A stretch of 64,000 bases of DNA from assembly GCA_041946865.1 (NCBI GenBank), contig JBHGBF010000042.1, forward strand, positions 1 to 64,000. The letters run 5' to 3'. Under the pieces are notes generated by a model. The model was given only the letters and a program-made list of their open reading frames with translations. It had not been told where the DNA came from and made no database searches. Both the position numbers and the translations under genes were made by a program. The DNA is from RPQK01 sp041946865 (GTDB lineage: Bacteria > Acidobacteriota > UBA6911 > RPQK01). Shown piece after piece: positions 35,635 to 44,201 of this stretch. The first letter of the stretch is position 1. Each line of letters starts with the position of its first letter.

Positions 35635-37500
35635 CTAGATGCGCTTGAATCCTCTCAGAACATCCTCAATCGAGATCCTTAACAGGATCGGCCGGCCGTG
35701 CGGGCAGGTGTAAGGGTCCTGGCAGAGCATCAGGGTGTCGAGAATCCACTGCATCTTTTCGCGCGACAGCGGTGTGTTGATCTTGATCGCAGCCCGGCAG
35801 GCGATGCTGATGGCCAGCTTCTGCCGCAGCCGCTCGAGGCCTTCAACGGCTCGATCCCCCCGCAACTCGCGTGTGTCAAAGCTGCTCAGGATTTCCTCGA
35901 GCAGTTTCTGGGCGTCGCAGTGCCCGGCCATCGCCGGTACTCCCTTGACCACAATCGTCTGGTTTCCGAACCAGTCCACCTCAAAGCCGTTGCGGTTCAG
36001 CTCGTCGTTCAAATGCTCGAAAACGGCAGACTGACGAGGATCAAGCTGGAGAGTCCCCGGAACAAGCAGGCGCTGGACAGGCAGGTTCTCGCCGCTTTCC
36101 ATGCTCTTGAGCGCCCGGTCATACAGGATGCGTTCATGCGCCACATGCTGGTCCACGAGCAGCACCGAGTCCCGCTCGGTCACGACGATGAAGCTCTCCA
36201 CGAATTGGCCCAGGACAACGGGGGATCGCGCCAGGTGGGCGGTCTCCGGAATGGCGTCATCTCCGTGAGGATCGGGCGGGGGGCCCATGCTGGCAAAACC
36301 TGCAGCGATCGGATCAGCCTGGAACCCGCTCGGCAGGCTGGCCTGATAGGGGCTGGTCAGGCGAAATCCGCCAAGGTGATATCGCTCGGGAAGCGGGTGA
36401 TCCGCCGCTGACGGCATGTCCCACAACCGCTCCTTACCTAAGGCCGGCTGGACCTGACTCCCGGGGATGGGCCTGGACAGTGCCGAGAAACTGGATTTTC
36501 CTTGGACGAGCGCACGTTCTATTGCCTGACAGATGCCTGTGTAGACCGGGCTCGTATTGCGGAACCGTATCTCCGTCTTGCGCGGATGGACATTGACATC
36601 GATCTCCGCCGGGTCCAGCTCGACAAACAGAATAACCACAGGATAGACGGAGGCTGGAATGAGGTCTTGATAGGAGTCCCGGATGGCGCGGGTGAGCACG
36701 CGGTCACTGACGCTCCTCCCGTTAACGTAGAGAAACTGCGATCCCGGGGTGCTGCGCTGCTCATGCGGCAGCGACGTGAAACCCCGGATCCGGACCGTGT
36801 CATTCGAGAAATCCAGCTCCACGAGACTCGCCAGGAAATCCTGCCCGAAAACCTGGTAAACGCGCTCTCCGAGATCGGCGGCGCGCGTCGCCTGGAGCAC
36901 GCTTCGCTTCTGATGGCTGAATTGAAACTCGACGTTCGGACAGGCCAGCGCGTAAGACATGATCTGCCGGGTGAGATGAGTCAGCTCGGTGGGAATGGAT
37001 TTCAGGAATTTGCGCCGGGCCGGCACGTTGAAGAAGAGGTCCTCGACCGTGACCTCCGTGCCGGCCGGCCAGGCGATTTCGCCGGCACTTTTCAGGTTCC
37101 CTCCCTCGTAAACGATTTCCGTCCCCGGCTGGGGGCCTTGACCGGCGCCAGTCCTTTCCACCGTTCGGAGCCTCATCCGGGAAACGGAGGCAATCGAAGG
37201 AAGGGCCTCACCCCGAAACCCGAGGGTGCTGATGCGCGACAAATCATCGAAAGTCGAGATTTTGCTGGTGGCGTGGTGTTTGAAGGCAGTCCGCGCGTCT
37301 TCGGGACTCATCCCGACACCATCATCACGGATTAATATGCGGCTGGTTCCGCCGTTGTCGGCCTCAATGACGATCTTCGTTGCCTGAGCATCGAGCGAGT
37401 TCTCGAGGAGCTCCTTGGCCACGGATGCCGGCCTCTCCACAATCTCGCCGGCGGCAATCTTATGGACCAGGACCTCCGGTAAAACCTGAACGCGCGTCAT
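35635..37500 (-). CDS. mutL: DNA mismatch repair protein MutL
   Basis: GHKL ATPase that couples MutS mismatch recognition to strand removal. The 621-residue protein has the N-terminal ATPase motifs ELLENSLDAQA, RDDGVGMS and TLGFRGEALPSI and ends with a C-terminal dimerisation/nuclease domain. The nuclease-type motif DQHVAHERILYD and the zinc-site-like CPHGRP are present, so it is probably the nicking type of MutL found in bacteria without MutH. No mutS lies in the window. Confidence 0.95.
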   Translation of the reverse strand: MTRVQVLPEVLVHKIAAGEIVERPASVAKELLENSLDAQATKIVIEADNGGTSRILIRDDGVGMSPEDARTAFKHHATSKISTFDDLSRISTLGFRGEALPSIASVSRMRLRTVERTGAGQGPQPGTEIVYEGGNLKSAGEIAWPAGTEVTVEDLFFNVPARRKFLKSIPTELTHLTRQIMSYALACPNVEFQFSHQKRSVLQATRAADLGERVYQVFGQDFLASLVELDFSNDTVRIRGFTSLPHEQRSTPGSQFLYVNGRSVSDRVLTRAIRDSYQDLIPASVYPVVILFVELDPAEIDVNVHPRKTEIRFRNTSPVYTGICQAIERALVQGKSSFSALSRPIPGSQVQPALGKERLWDMPSAADHPLPERYHLGGFRLTSPYQASLPSGFQADPIAAGFASMGPPPDPHGDDAIPETAHLARSPVVLGQFVESFIVVTERDSVLLVDQHVAHERILYDRALKSMESGENLPVQRLLVPGTLQLDPRQSAVFEHLNDELNRNGFEVDWFGNQTIVVKGVPAMAGHCDAQKLLEEILSSFDTRELRGDRAVEGLERLRQKLAISIACRAAIKINTPLSREKMQWILDTLMLCQDPYTCPHGRPILLRISIEDVLRGFKRI

Positions 37501-37535
37501 AAGGACCGATTATAGGAGCCTACGATGACAACCCG

Positions 37536-38651
37536 TTATCCCGGGAAAGGGCCCGCCTCTGGCGGCGTCTCACCCGTTCTGAAGTACTTGCGCAGCATGG
37601 CGCCCCACAACACCAGCGAGCCTGCGAAGAGGACAAGAAACAGCACCATGAGGTTCCATTGAATCCGAGCGTCAGGCGTCTCCAGGAAGGGCGCCAGATA
37701 AGCGCGTCTCAGGACCTCGCGCATCAGGGCCATGCCGATCAGGACGAAAGCCGTGAGGAGGAGCGACGTCAGCGCCAGCCGGCGGGGGGCGTTCGACCGA
37801 AGCGCCGCGAGCATGAGAAGAACTGCGGGAAGCGTGGCCACGAGCGTGGCGCCGAAAAGGAGTGTAGCACGCCAGTCGCCGCCCAGGAAAAACATCAGCT
37901 TGTCCCGAGGCAGGCTGATGAGGAACCATGTCCCGACGATGAACTGGAGCATCGTCGGGACGATGAACCAGTAAGCGCCGTGCTGCAGAAGGAATTGCGC
38001 GTACGCCGGGTCTTGTTTCCGCTTCATCAGGCCCAGCACTACGACCAGCAGGCCCGCGACCGCCGCGGCGGCGACGAGCGTGTGGACGAGACGCGGCCAG
38101 AGCATCGGCTCCTCCAGATTCAGGTTCAGCCCGGCGGAATCGGCGTGGTACCTGGCCAGCCACTTCTCGGGAGTAAGCAAGAGGGTGAAATTGTTCGTGT
38201 AGATAAAGGCAATTGTCAGGAAAACAGCCAGGGCGAGGAAGGACAGGAAACGGTACCCGCTTCGTTCGCCTTTAAAGGCCACCAGGTACGAGGCATAGTA
38301 GCCGATGGTCAGCAGGACGATCACCGAGAGCCAAGGCCAGGCGAGGATCACCGAGGACGAGTAGAAGAACTGCCCGTAGAGAACCTGCACAAAGAGCAAG
38401 GGGGCGACGCCCAGAGTGATGGTGGCAGCAAGGAAGGAAGGGATTTTCCGCGCGAGGTCGCCGGCCAGCCGTTGATGAAACGGGTGACTCCGCCGTAAGA
38501 ACGCGGTTGTGGAGATCAGGGTCCCCCCAAACACACAGTTCATCGCGATCGTGTGGAGCAGGAAAGTCAGGACTAGCAAGGTCCAGAAAAGCCAGACCGG
38601 ACCGGGAAGAGGGATCGGGTCAACGGCGGGTATGACAGGCTGAGTCGGCAT
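37536..38651 (-). CDS. Multi-pass membrane partner of a cytochrome bd-like oxidase
   Basis: A 371-residue inner-membrane protein with about 9-10 hydrophobic segments. It begins with a segment containing FLLHTIAMNCVFGGTL. Its early GVAPLLFVQVLYGQ and histidine placement recall the CydA fold, but I cannot assign it firmly. It follows the cytochrome gene by 10 nt and must be its partner by position. GAAAAGAAG precedes the ATG at 38651. An in-frame start at 38726 would overlap the upstream gene and is less likely. Confidence 0.7.
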   Translation of the reverse strand: MPTQPVIPAVDPIPLPGPVWLFWTLLVLTFLLHTIAMNCVFGGTLISTTAFLRRSHPFHQRLAGDLARKIPSFLAATITLGVAPLLFVQVLYGQFFYSSSVILAWPWLSVIVLLTIGYYASYLVAFKGERSGYRFLSFLALAVFLTIAFIYTNNFTLLLTPEKWLARYHADSAGLNLNLEEPMLWPRLVHTLVAAAAVAGLLVVVLGLMKRKQDPAYAQFLLQHGAYWFIVPTMLQFIVGTWFLISLPRDKLMFFLGGDWRATLLFGATLVATLPAVLLMLAALRSNAPRRLALTSLLLTAFVLIGMALMREVLRRAYLAPFLETPDARIQWNLMVLFLVLFAGSLVLWGAMLRKYFRTGETPPEAGPFPG

Positions 38652-38661
38652 CTTCTTTTCG

Positions 38662-40236
38662 TCAGTCGGCGACTTTGCTCCTGAGCCAGGCAGCCAGGAC
38701 CTTTCGTTCCTGATCCGTCCCGGCAAAAGGCGGCATCTTTGGATTCACGTTATTCAGGCGCCCGATGAGGTCGTAGATCTCCGCTTCATTACGGCGTCCC
38801 AGGCGAGAGAAAAGCGGGTCATCGGGCGACTCGACATGGCAGTCGGAGCAATTCTTTTCGAAAACCCCGCTTCCGCTCGTGTCCGGTTGAGGCCCAGACA
38901 GGTGCAGGCGGGCCCGTATGCCGGTGTTCAGACCGGCCAGAAAGCGCGCGAGGGCGCGTCTTTCACTGTCGGTTCCGACGAAGCGAGGCATGACTCCGTT
39001 GAGCATCTTGTCGAGGCTTCCCAGGCGGAAGTAGATCGCTGATTCATCCCAGTTCTTGTTGCGGATCAGCTGGCTTAAGCCGCGATAATGACTGATCGTA
39101 TGGCAGCTCTGGCATTGCAGCCGGAACACCTCTCGTCCCGCCTCGACCTCGTTGTCGGGAGTGACTTCCTTGTAGCGGCTCCAGCGTGCAGACGCGAGGA
39201 TTCCCCGTTCCTGGATCCGGTCTGCGCTCAAACCTGCGTCCCCGGGACCCGCGTGTGCCAGGACGGAATTGCTGTACATGTAACCGTAGATTACGTAAGG
39301 CTTGCGGATTGACTCGCGAACGAGCTCAAACGAACCCATAGCGCCGAAGGCAGCGGCAAAGACCACGAGGCTGAGCGCAAAAGGGAAGCGTCGTGGTCTG
39401 AGAAAGGCCCACAAGGAACCGGCCAAGGCGACAGCAGCAAAAACCAGGATCAGGTTGGCGTACCGGGTCGGCGTCGGCGTTCGGCCCTGGGCGCTTGCCC
39501 AGACACCCGGAGGCAGTTTCGAAATGTACCAGAAGGCGAAAAGCGGGAGGAGCGCAAACGCCGGGACTATCCAGCGCGCGCTCCAGGCAATCACGCGGGT
39601 GCGCAAGACGCGGTCCTTTTCACGCGCCGCTCTCAGCAAGGCGTAGACTCCTGCGAGAACCAGGGAGAAGGCAAAACGGATGCCCAGGGAAGGGAGGTAG
39701 GTCGGATTCAGAAAGCCGTCCCGGAACGTCCCGGACTCGAGCCATGCTCCCGGCGTCAGCATGAACGTGATGATCCCGTTGATCACGACCAGGCTCATGA
39801 AAGCCGACCAGAAATAAACCCAACCGATCCAGAGATGAGTGTCCCGATCGAGGGTCTTCCAGCCGTAGAGGTAAAGCAGGGAGGCGGTGATTTCAAGGAA
39901 GAAGAAGAGCCACTCGATCGCCCAGGCCCAGACGTAAGAGCGGATGAGCGCGCTGGTCGCGGACGGATGAACCAGGCCGATCGTGAACCAGATCCCCACA
40001 CCCGTGACGGCGCCGAAGACCACCGTCAGCAGGACAAAAAAGCGCGTATGCCTTGCCACCCAGTCGAGGAACCCCCGGTCGTTCAGACGGTAGCCTCGCT
40101 TTTCGGACACCACAAGGAAAAGTCCGCCGCCGATGGCAAAATGGGAGACGAAGACGTGGACAATGGATAGGATTGCGATCAGGAGTCCCGAGCCAAAGGC
40201 GACATCCCAGACGGGATAGTTCATCTCCCGGAGCAT
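38662..40236 (-). CDS. Cytochrome bd-like (CydA-superfamily) subunit fused to two cytochrome c domains
   Basis: The 524-residue protein has about nine membrane segments with CydA-like marks: IVHVFVSHFAIGGG (possible haem histidines), GAVTGVGIWFTIG and AWAIEWLFFFLEITASLLYLYGW. The C-terminal third is periplasmic-type with two haem c sites, CQSCH (375-379) and CSDCH (463-467). Each is followed by a Met-containing MPRFVGT or MPPFAGT loop that can supply the axial methionine. Groups of the cytochrome bd superfamily with attached haem c are known from surveys, and they may take electrons from cytochrome c rather than quinol. That choice is inference here. It lies first in a two-gene operon. Confidence 0.8.
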   Translation of the reverse strand: MLREMNYPVWDVAFGSGLLIAILSIVHVFVSHFAIGGGLFLVVSEKRGYRLNDRGFLDWVARHTRFFVLLTVVFGAVTGVGIWFTIGLVHPSATSALIRSYVWAWAIEWLFFFLEITASLLYLYGWKTLDRDTHLWIGWVYFWSAFMSLVVINGIITFMLTPGAWLESGTFRDGFLNPTYLPSLGIRFAFSLVLAGVYALLRAAREKDRVLRTRVIAWSARWIVPAFALLPLFAFWYISKLPPGVWASAQGRTPTPTRYANLILVFAAVALAGSLWAFLRPRRFPFALSLVVFAAAFGAMGSFELVRESIRKPYVIYGYMYSNSVLAHAGPGDAGLSADRIQERGILASARWSRYKEVTPDNEVEAGREVFRLQCQSCHTISHYRGLSQLIRNKNWDESAIYFRLGSLDKMLNGVMPRFVGTDSERRALARFLAGLNTGIRARLHLSGPQPDTSGSGVFEKNCSDCHVESPDDPLFSRLGRRNEAEIYDLIGRLNNVNPKMPPFAGTDQERKVLAAWLRSKVAD

Positions 40237-40340
40237 ACTTCAAACGCGGAAGAAGTGGAATCGGACCTCGAGGTCCTCGAGGTGCGGACTGCTTGACTAA
40301 GCCGACGGTTCAGGGCAGCATGAACCGCGGACGAGGACTC

Positions 40341-40673
40341 ATGGCTTTGCAGCCCCAGTTCGCGATCGGTGTCGTATTGGCTGTCCTTTCACTCCCTCTC
40401 GTTGCCCGGAAGGTCCCGATGAATCGGGTTTACGGGGTACGGACCCCCAAGGCTTTCGCTTCGGAACGTAACTGGTACGAGATTAACGCCTACGGAGGCA
40501 AGCTTCTTTTCGGCTACGGCCTGCTGCTGGTTGTTTTCAGCATCGTGGCCGAGGACCTGATGCCGCCGCCGACCAGCCCCTGGTCCCCCGTGTTCGTGGC
40601 CGGTCCGATGGTTCTGATCCTCCCCGTCTTTCTCCTGATTCGTTCCTTCGCACGACGCCTGCCGGATCGGTGA
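40341..40673 (+). CDS. SdpI/YhfL-family small membrane protein
   Basis: The 110-residue protein has three hydrophobic segments and the family core VPMNRVYGVRTPKAFASERNWYEINAYGGK. SdpI in Bacillus is an immunity and signalling protein against a killing peptide. Most family members are uncharacterised. GAGGA precedes this ATG; another in-frame ATG lies at 40320. The gene is divergent from the oxidase operon. Confidence 0.75.
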   Translation: MALQPQFAIGVVLAVLSLPLVARKVPMNRVYGVRTPKAFASERNWYEINAYGGKLLFGYGLLLVVFSIVAEDLMPPPTSPWSPVFVAGPMVLILPVFLLIRSFARRLPDR

Positions 40674-40798
40674 GATCCACGGGCTGCGCGTTAAGGCCCG
40701 TCGTTTCAACCGGGACGCCGGTCAGCTCAAAGCCGGCTTGCTTTTTCCTGTAGCCGATCTTATGGACATTTTCTGTAACAAGAAAGGAGGAGGAGACT

Positions 40799-41374
40799 AT
40801 GTCTCGACGAAACGTTGTTGTCGTCCTCGGAATTCTGCTTTCGGGCATCTTCTTTTCCACTCTTTCTGCCCGAACCCTGGAATTCAATCCTTACCTCGGG
40901 ATCTTCGCCCCGACCGAAGTGAATTCCTTCGACTTGAAGAACCCGGCGATGCTTGGAATACGAGGCGGGGTTTTTCTAACTCGGGACGTCGGAGTTGAAG
41001 CGAACCTGGGGTATACCAATCACCTCGAATTTGCCCATACTGACCCGAAGTCGCGAGGGCTGTTATGGGAAGCAGAGGGCCTGTATCACTTCCGCGTGGG
41101 TCGCCTGCGTCCGTTCGCCGTTTTCGGAGTGGGCGCCTTGACCACACTGGTCGACAAGAAGACTCTCCCTCAGACAAGCGCCACCCTCCCATATTTCAGG
41201 GACGGCGAGACCTTTTTCAACTTCAGCTGGGGCGGGGGCATCAAAGCGATGCAGCTGTGGGGCCCGATGGGAATCCGAGCCGACCTGCGCGGCCGAACCA
41301 TGGCCAACATTCGCGACGACACTGTCACCGCTTGTGAGCTGACAGGCGGTCTCACCTTCGATTGGGAACGCTGA
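40799..41374 (+). CDS. Outer-membrane beta-barrel domain protein
   Basis: A 191-residue protein with a signal peptide (VVVLGILLSGIFFSTLSA) followed by alternating-residue strands (FNPYLGIFAP, GIRGGVFLTRDVGVEANLGY, FNFSWGGGIKAM) and a terminal strand ending GGLTFDWER. It fits the OmpA-like eight-stranded barrel group. AGGAGGAG precedes the ATG. Function unknown, probably structural or adhesive. Confidence 0.75.
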   Translation: MSRRNVVVVLGILLSGIFFSTLSARTLEFNPYLGIFAPTEVNSFDLKNPAMLGIRGGVFLTRDVGVEANLGYTNHLEFAHTDPKSRGLLWEAEGLYHFRVGRLRPFAVFGVGALTTLVDKKTLPQTSATLPYFRDGETFFNFSWGGGIKAMQLWGPMGIRADLRGRTMANIRDDTVTACELTGGLTFDWER

Positions 41375-41380
41375 CGAACC

Positions 41381-41412
41381 CAGGCCTCCGGCCCATGCGG
41401 CCGGAGGCACTG
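41381..41412. terminator. GC-rich hairpin after the beta-barrel gene
   Basis: A 9-bp stem (41384-41392 with 41400-41408), extendable past a bulge to CCAG/CTGG, lies 10 nt after the stop. There is no strong T-run, so it is a terminator candidate only. Confidence 0.45.
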
Positions 41413-41433
41413 GACTTTGGCGAAAGTATACAG

Positions 41434-42441
41434 ATGAATCAACAGGAGCCGCTGCTGTGTGGCTGTATGGTCCTCGCTGGGGGCGAAGGACAGCGGATGA
41501 GCACCCTGATTCGTTCCTGGCTGGGCAGGGAACGCCCCAAACAATACTGTACGTTCGTGGGAACCCGATCGATGCTGAAGCATACTCTGGATAGAGTCAG
41601 CAGCTTTGTGAATGGCCAACAGATCGTGACGGTCATCGGGAAGAACCACCTGATTCGCTTCTGGCAGAATCTAGGCGAGAGCCTGCCCGGAAGGATCCTG
41701 GAACAACCGGTCTCCCTCGGAACCGGCACAGGGATATTCCTCGCGGCCACTTGTATTCTGGCAAACGACCCGAATGCCACGTTCCTGATTCTTCCCTCCG
41801 ATCATTTCGTTTATCCTGAGCACCGTTTCGTGGCTGAACTGAAAGAGATGGCGCGGCTGGCCGAACTCTTTAGCAACCGCCTCATCGTCCTTGGAGTCAA
41901 GCCGGACCGTCCTGAGACGGAGTATGGCTGGATCCAACCCGGCGGCGAACGGGGAGAAAGAATCAGAGACGTGAAGAAGTTCCGGGAGAAACCGGTTTCC
42001 CGGGAGGCTGTGGATCTGCTCTTCGAGCCCGGCAGTCTATGGAACACGTTGGTGATCGCGACTAAGGGACACGTCCTCTGGCGTCTTGGAGAGCGTTTTT
42101 TCCCCCGCATGTTGGAGAAGTTCGGAGCCCTACGCGCCACGCTGGAATCCGCCTACCGCGGACAGATTCTGGATACGAGGACCGGAACGAATCGAATCCC
42201 GCTTCCGCCGCTCACCGACGTCTACGAAGGCCTCGAGGTTGCGGATTTTTCGAGCGATCTTCTCCAAAGGGCCCCAGAGCAAACCCTGGTTTATCAGATG
42301 GGTGACGGTTTGCGCTGGAGTGACTGGGGAAAGCCTGAACGGGTCTGGGAGAGCCTGCAACTCATAGGAAAGACCCCGCGGTTCCCTCGGACTCTCGCCT
42401 TTCAGAATGCGGTCGGCAACTCGTTGAGTCCGAGCCAGTAG
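41434..42441 (+). CDS. Mannose-1-phosphate guanylyltransferase-like nucleotidyltransferase
   Basis: The 335-residue protein has the nucleotidyltransferase start CMVLAGGEGQR and LILPSDHFVYPEH. It also shows KKFREKPVSREA, SLWNTLVIATKG and the late DGLRWSDWGKPERVWESL. Compared with ManC at 51.6 kb, the segment after GGxGxR is longer and lacks the usual PLSR sequence (here MSTLIRSWLGRERPKQY), so specificity may differ. It could make GDP-mannose or another NDP-sugar. The ATG at 41434 is chosen because homology starts there; the ribosome site is weak. Confidence 0.72.
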   Translation: MNQQEPLLCGCMVLAGGEGQRMSTLIRSWLGRERPKQYCTFVGTRSMLKHTLDRVSSFVNGQQIVTVIGKNHLIRFWQNLGESLPGRILEQPVSLGTGTGIFLAATCILANDPNATFLILPSDHFVYPEHRFVAELKEMARLAELFSNRLIVLGVKPDRPETEYGWIQPGGERGERIRDVKKFREKPVSREAVDLLFEPGSLWNTLVIATKGHVLWRLGERFFPRMLEKFGALRATLESAYRGQILDTRTGTNRIPLPPLTDVYEGLEVADFSSDLLQRAPEQTLVYQMGDGLRWSDWGKPERVWESLQLIGKTPRFPRTLAFQNAVGNSLSPSQ

Positions 42442-42521
42442 ATGGTCTCGCATCGTGGGAGCCGTTGACGGTCCGAAATCTTAACCGAGTGAATCGTGCT
42501 TGCGACTGGTGGATAGGCGGT

Positions 42522-42978
42522 TCATGAATGTCCCCCTATCCTTTTTGTGTCGCGGACCTTCTTCAGGATCCTGGCATCGCTTTCGTGCCGGGGATCATCG
42601 ATCGATTCTTTGATGGCGATAAGAGTGTGCAGGTCGATCCAGTTGGCGCCCGCCTCCCCGTAGCGACCGCGGATACGGCTTGCCCAAGCCTTTTCGAAGT
42701 CAATCCCGGGTAATGTGAGGATCAGATCAATCCGGTCAGGAGCGCCGATCTGCAGAATCTGTTGGTAATCTGTCGATCAGGATAGGGCTCCCGAACTCCT
42801 CCAAGGCACGATTCGCACGATCGACGTTCTCCTCGGACGGATCGATCCACAGATCCATGTCTTTGGTGTATCTCGGCTTGGCGTGGTAGATGAAGGCAAG
42901 CCCCCCGACTATCAGGTACTTTACCTGATAGGTCTCGAGCAAGCGTAGTATGTCCTCGAAGTCCTGGACGGTTTCCAT
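42522..42978 (-). pseudogene. Frameshifted MNT-type nucleotidyltransferase
   Basis: The first frame codes for METVQDFEDILRLLETYQ and VGGLAFIYHAKPRYTKDMDLWID, a DUF6036/AbiEii-like nucleotidyltransferase start, and stops at 42736. From about 42770 down to the TGA at 42522 another frame continues the family: LQIGAPDRIDLILTLPGIDF, then WIDLHTLIAIKESIDDPRH. A single extra base at about 42767-42772 explains the break. The gene would give about 151 residues if restored. It is paired with the small gene upstream, like a toxin-antitoxin module. Confidence 0.75.
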
Positions 42979-42986
42979 ACCGGGCG

Positions 42987-43178
42987 TCAGTCGCTCTCTT
43001 CCCGAGAGTCGAGAACTTTCTGGACATCGCGCCTGATCGCCACCAGTGCAGAGAGACGCTGCTCAGGCGAGTGCCGTTGCCAGAACTCAAGGTCCCATTG
43101 TTCGGCTTCGTCGAAGCTGTGCGCCCGATGGGCCACGATCCGCTTCTTTCTTGACTCTGTCCGTTCAGCCAAAGTCAT
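42987..43178 (-). CDS. Small partner protein of the nucleotidyltransferase
   Basis: A 63-residue charged protein with the segment AEQWDLEFWQRHSPEQRLSALVAIRRDV, a pattern I associate with small genes placed just before nucleotidyltransferase genes in two-gene modules. It ends 8 nt before the frameshifted gene. Antitoxin or accessory function is inference. Confidence 0.6.
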   Translation of the reverse strand: MTLAERTESRKKRIVAHRAHSFDEAEQWDLEFWQRHSPEQRLSALVAIRRDVQKVLDSREESD

Positions 43179-43227
43179 GGCGAAGCTCTCGGCTCTATTC
43201 TACTTGATCCCACGCCGTTTTGCGTTG

Positions 43228-43278
43228 GCGTCAAAGCGTACCGCCGTCGGGGCGCGGGATCAGGAGACTGAAAGTGCT
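43228..43278 (+). repeat. 51-bp direct repeat, copy 1
   Basis: Matches 44956-45006 over 51 nt with three mismatches, same orientation. The core is CGTACCGCCG, CGGGGCGCGGGATCAG and GACTGAAAGTGCT. It precedes the vapBC genes. The 17-nt GCTGTCCCCCTATTTCG lies nearby at 43320-43336. Confidence 0.85.
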
Positions 43279-43350
43279 CAGGGGGAATAGGGGAATAGGA
43301 AATGTAGGGAAATACCGTGGCTGTCCCCCTATTTCGGATAGTTCCTCCAA

Positions 43351-43376
43351 GGTAGAAATGGTCTGCTATGGTAGAA
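43351..43376 (+). promoter_or_regulatory. Candidate vapBC operator
   Basis: GGTAGAA occurs at 43351-43357 and again at 43370-43376, 19 nt apart, ending 7 nt before the vapB ATG. ATGGT is also repeated within. VapB-type antitoxins commonly autoregulate at such repeats. The site is inferred, with no clear -35. Confidence 0.35.
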
Positions 43377-43383
43377 TCGGGTT

Positions 43384-43659
43384 ATGGCGACTCTCAACAT
43401 CAAGAACCAGATGGTGGTGAAGCTCGCGGAGGAAGTCAGTCGCATCACGGGCGAGAGCAGGACTGAGGCCATTCGGCGTGCCCTGGAAGAGAGAAAACAG
43501 CGACTCACGCTGCGGGTCTCACGTGTCGGCCGTCCTCAGCGCCTCGAGGAGTTCCTGGAACAAGAACTGTGGGCGCAGATCCCCTCCGGAGTTCTCGGCA
43601 CGACATTGTCCAAGGAGCAGGAGGAGGAGCTGTTGGGGTTTGGACAGACGGGAGTATAG
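43384..43659 (+). CDS. vapB: VapB-family antitoxin
   Basis: The 91-residue protein has an N-terminal dimerising, DNA-binding segment of the Rv0623-like transcription-factor type (MATLNIKNQMVVKLAEEVSRITGESRTEAI) and a C-terminal tail (PSGVLGTTLSKEQEEELLGF) that would plug the toxin. It is followed 36 nt later by its PIN toxin gene. Expected to neutralise VapC and repress the operon. Confidence 0.85.
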   Translation: MATLNIKNQMVVKLAEEVSRITGESRTEAIRRALEERKQRLTLRVSRVGRPQRLEEFLEQELWAQIPSGVLGTTLSKEQEEELLGFGQTGV

Positions 43660-43695
43660 ACATGACCGCGATTGCCCTCATAGGGAGAGGGAGTG

Positions 43696-44082
43696 ATGAT
43701 TGTCGACACCTCAGCGATCGTCTCAGTGTTTATGAAGGAACCTGGTTACGAGGCGCCTTTCCTGAAGATGGCCGAGGGCGCCAACCTCGCGATCGGCGCC
43801 CCCACCCTGGCCGAAACAGGCGTGGTGCTGACGAGCAGAATCGGACGGGATGCCCGGGGGCTTCTCGCGCGGTTCCTGAGCGAGTTTGAGATAGCCGTGA
43901 TCCCCTTCGGAGAGGAACACTGGATCAAGGCCATCGATGCTTACCTCCGCTTCGGCAAGGGCCGGCACCCGGCCTCTCTCAACTTTGGCGACTGCCTCAG
44001 TTACGCAACGGCAAAGGTAGCAGGTCTGCCGCTCATTTTTGTGGGGGACGACTTTTCGAAAACCGACCTTCAGGCGGGGTAG
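43696..44082 (+). CDS. vapC: VapC-family PIN-domain ribonuclease toxin
   Basis: The 128-residue PIN protein begins MIVDTSAIVSVFMKEPGY with the first acidic metal residue, and continues APTLAETGVVL and LNFGDCLSYATAKVAGLPLIFVGDDFSKTD, which carry the remaining acidic residues of the active site. It probably cleaves tRNA or rRNA when VapB is lost. GTG at 43693 is possible, but ATG 43696 gives the usual family start. AGGGAGAGGGA precedes it. Confidence 0.88.
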   Translation: MIVDTSAIVSVFMKEPGYEAPFLKMAEGANLAIGAPTLAETGVVLTSRIGRDARGLLARFLSEFEIAVIPFGEEHWIKAIDAYLRFGKGRHPASLNFGDCLSYATAKVAGLPLIFVGDDFSKTDLQAG

Positions 44083-44201
44083 GCTCGGCCGTCCGATCAG
44101 GCCGACTCTGACGCGAGTGAACTAAGGCAGGTCCGGCTCGCTGCGACGACGGAGCGGCCTACTTCAGCTCACGTTGGCAGGCATCGAGAGTCAGGCGCCG
44201 G

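Noticed and set aside
36502..37335. 277-codon plus-strand open frame opposite mutL
   Set aside because: Antisense to the conserved GHKL ATPase domain of MutL; no independent evidence.
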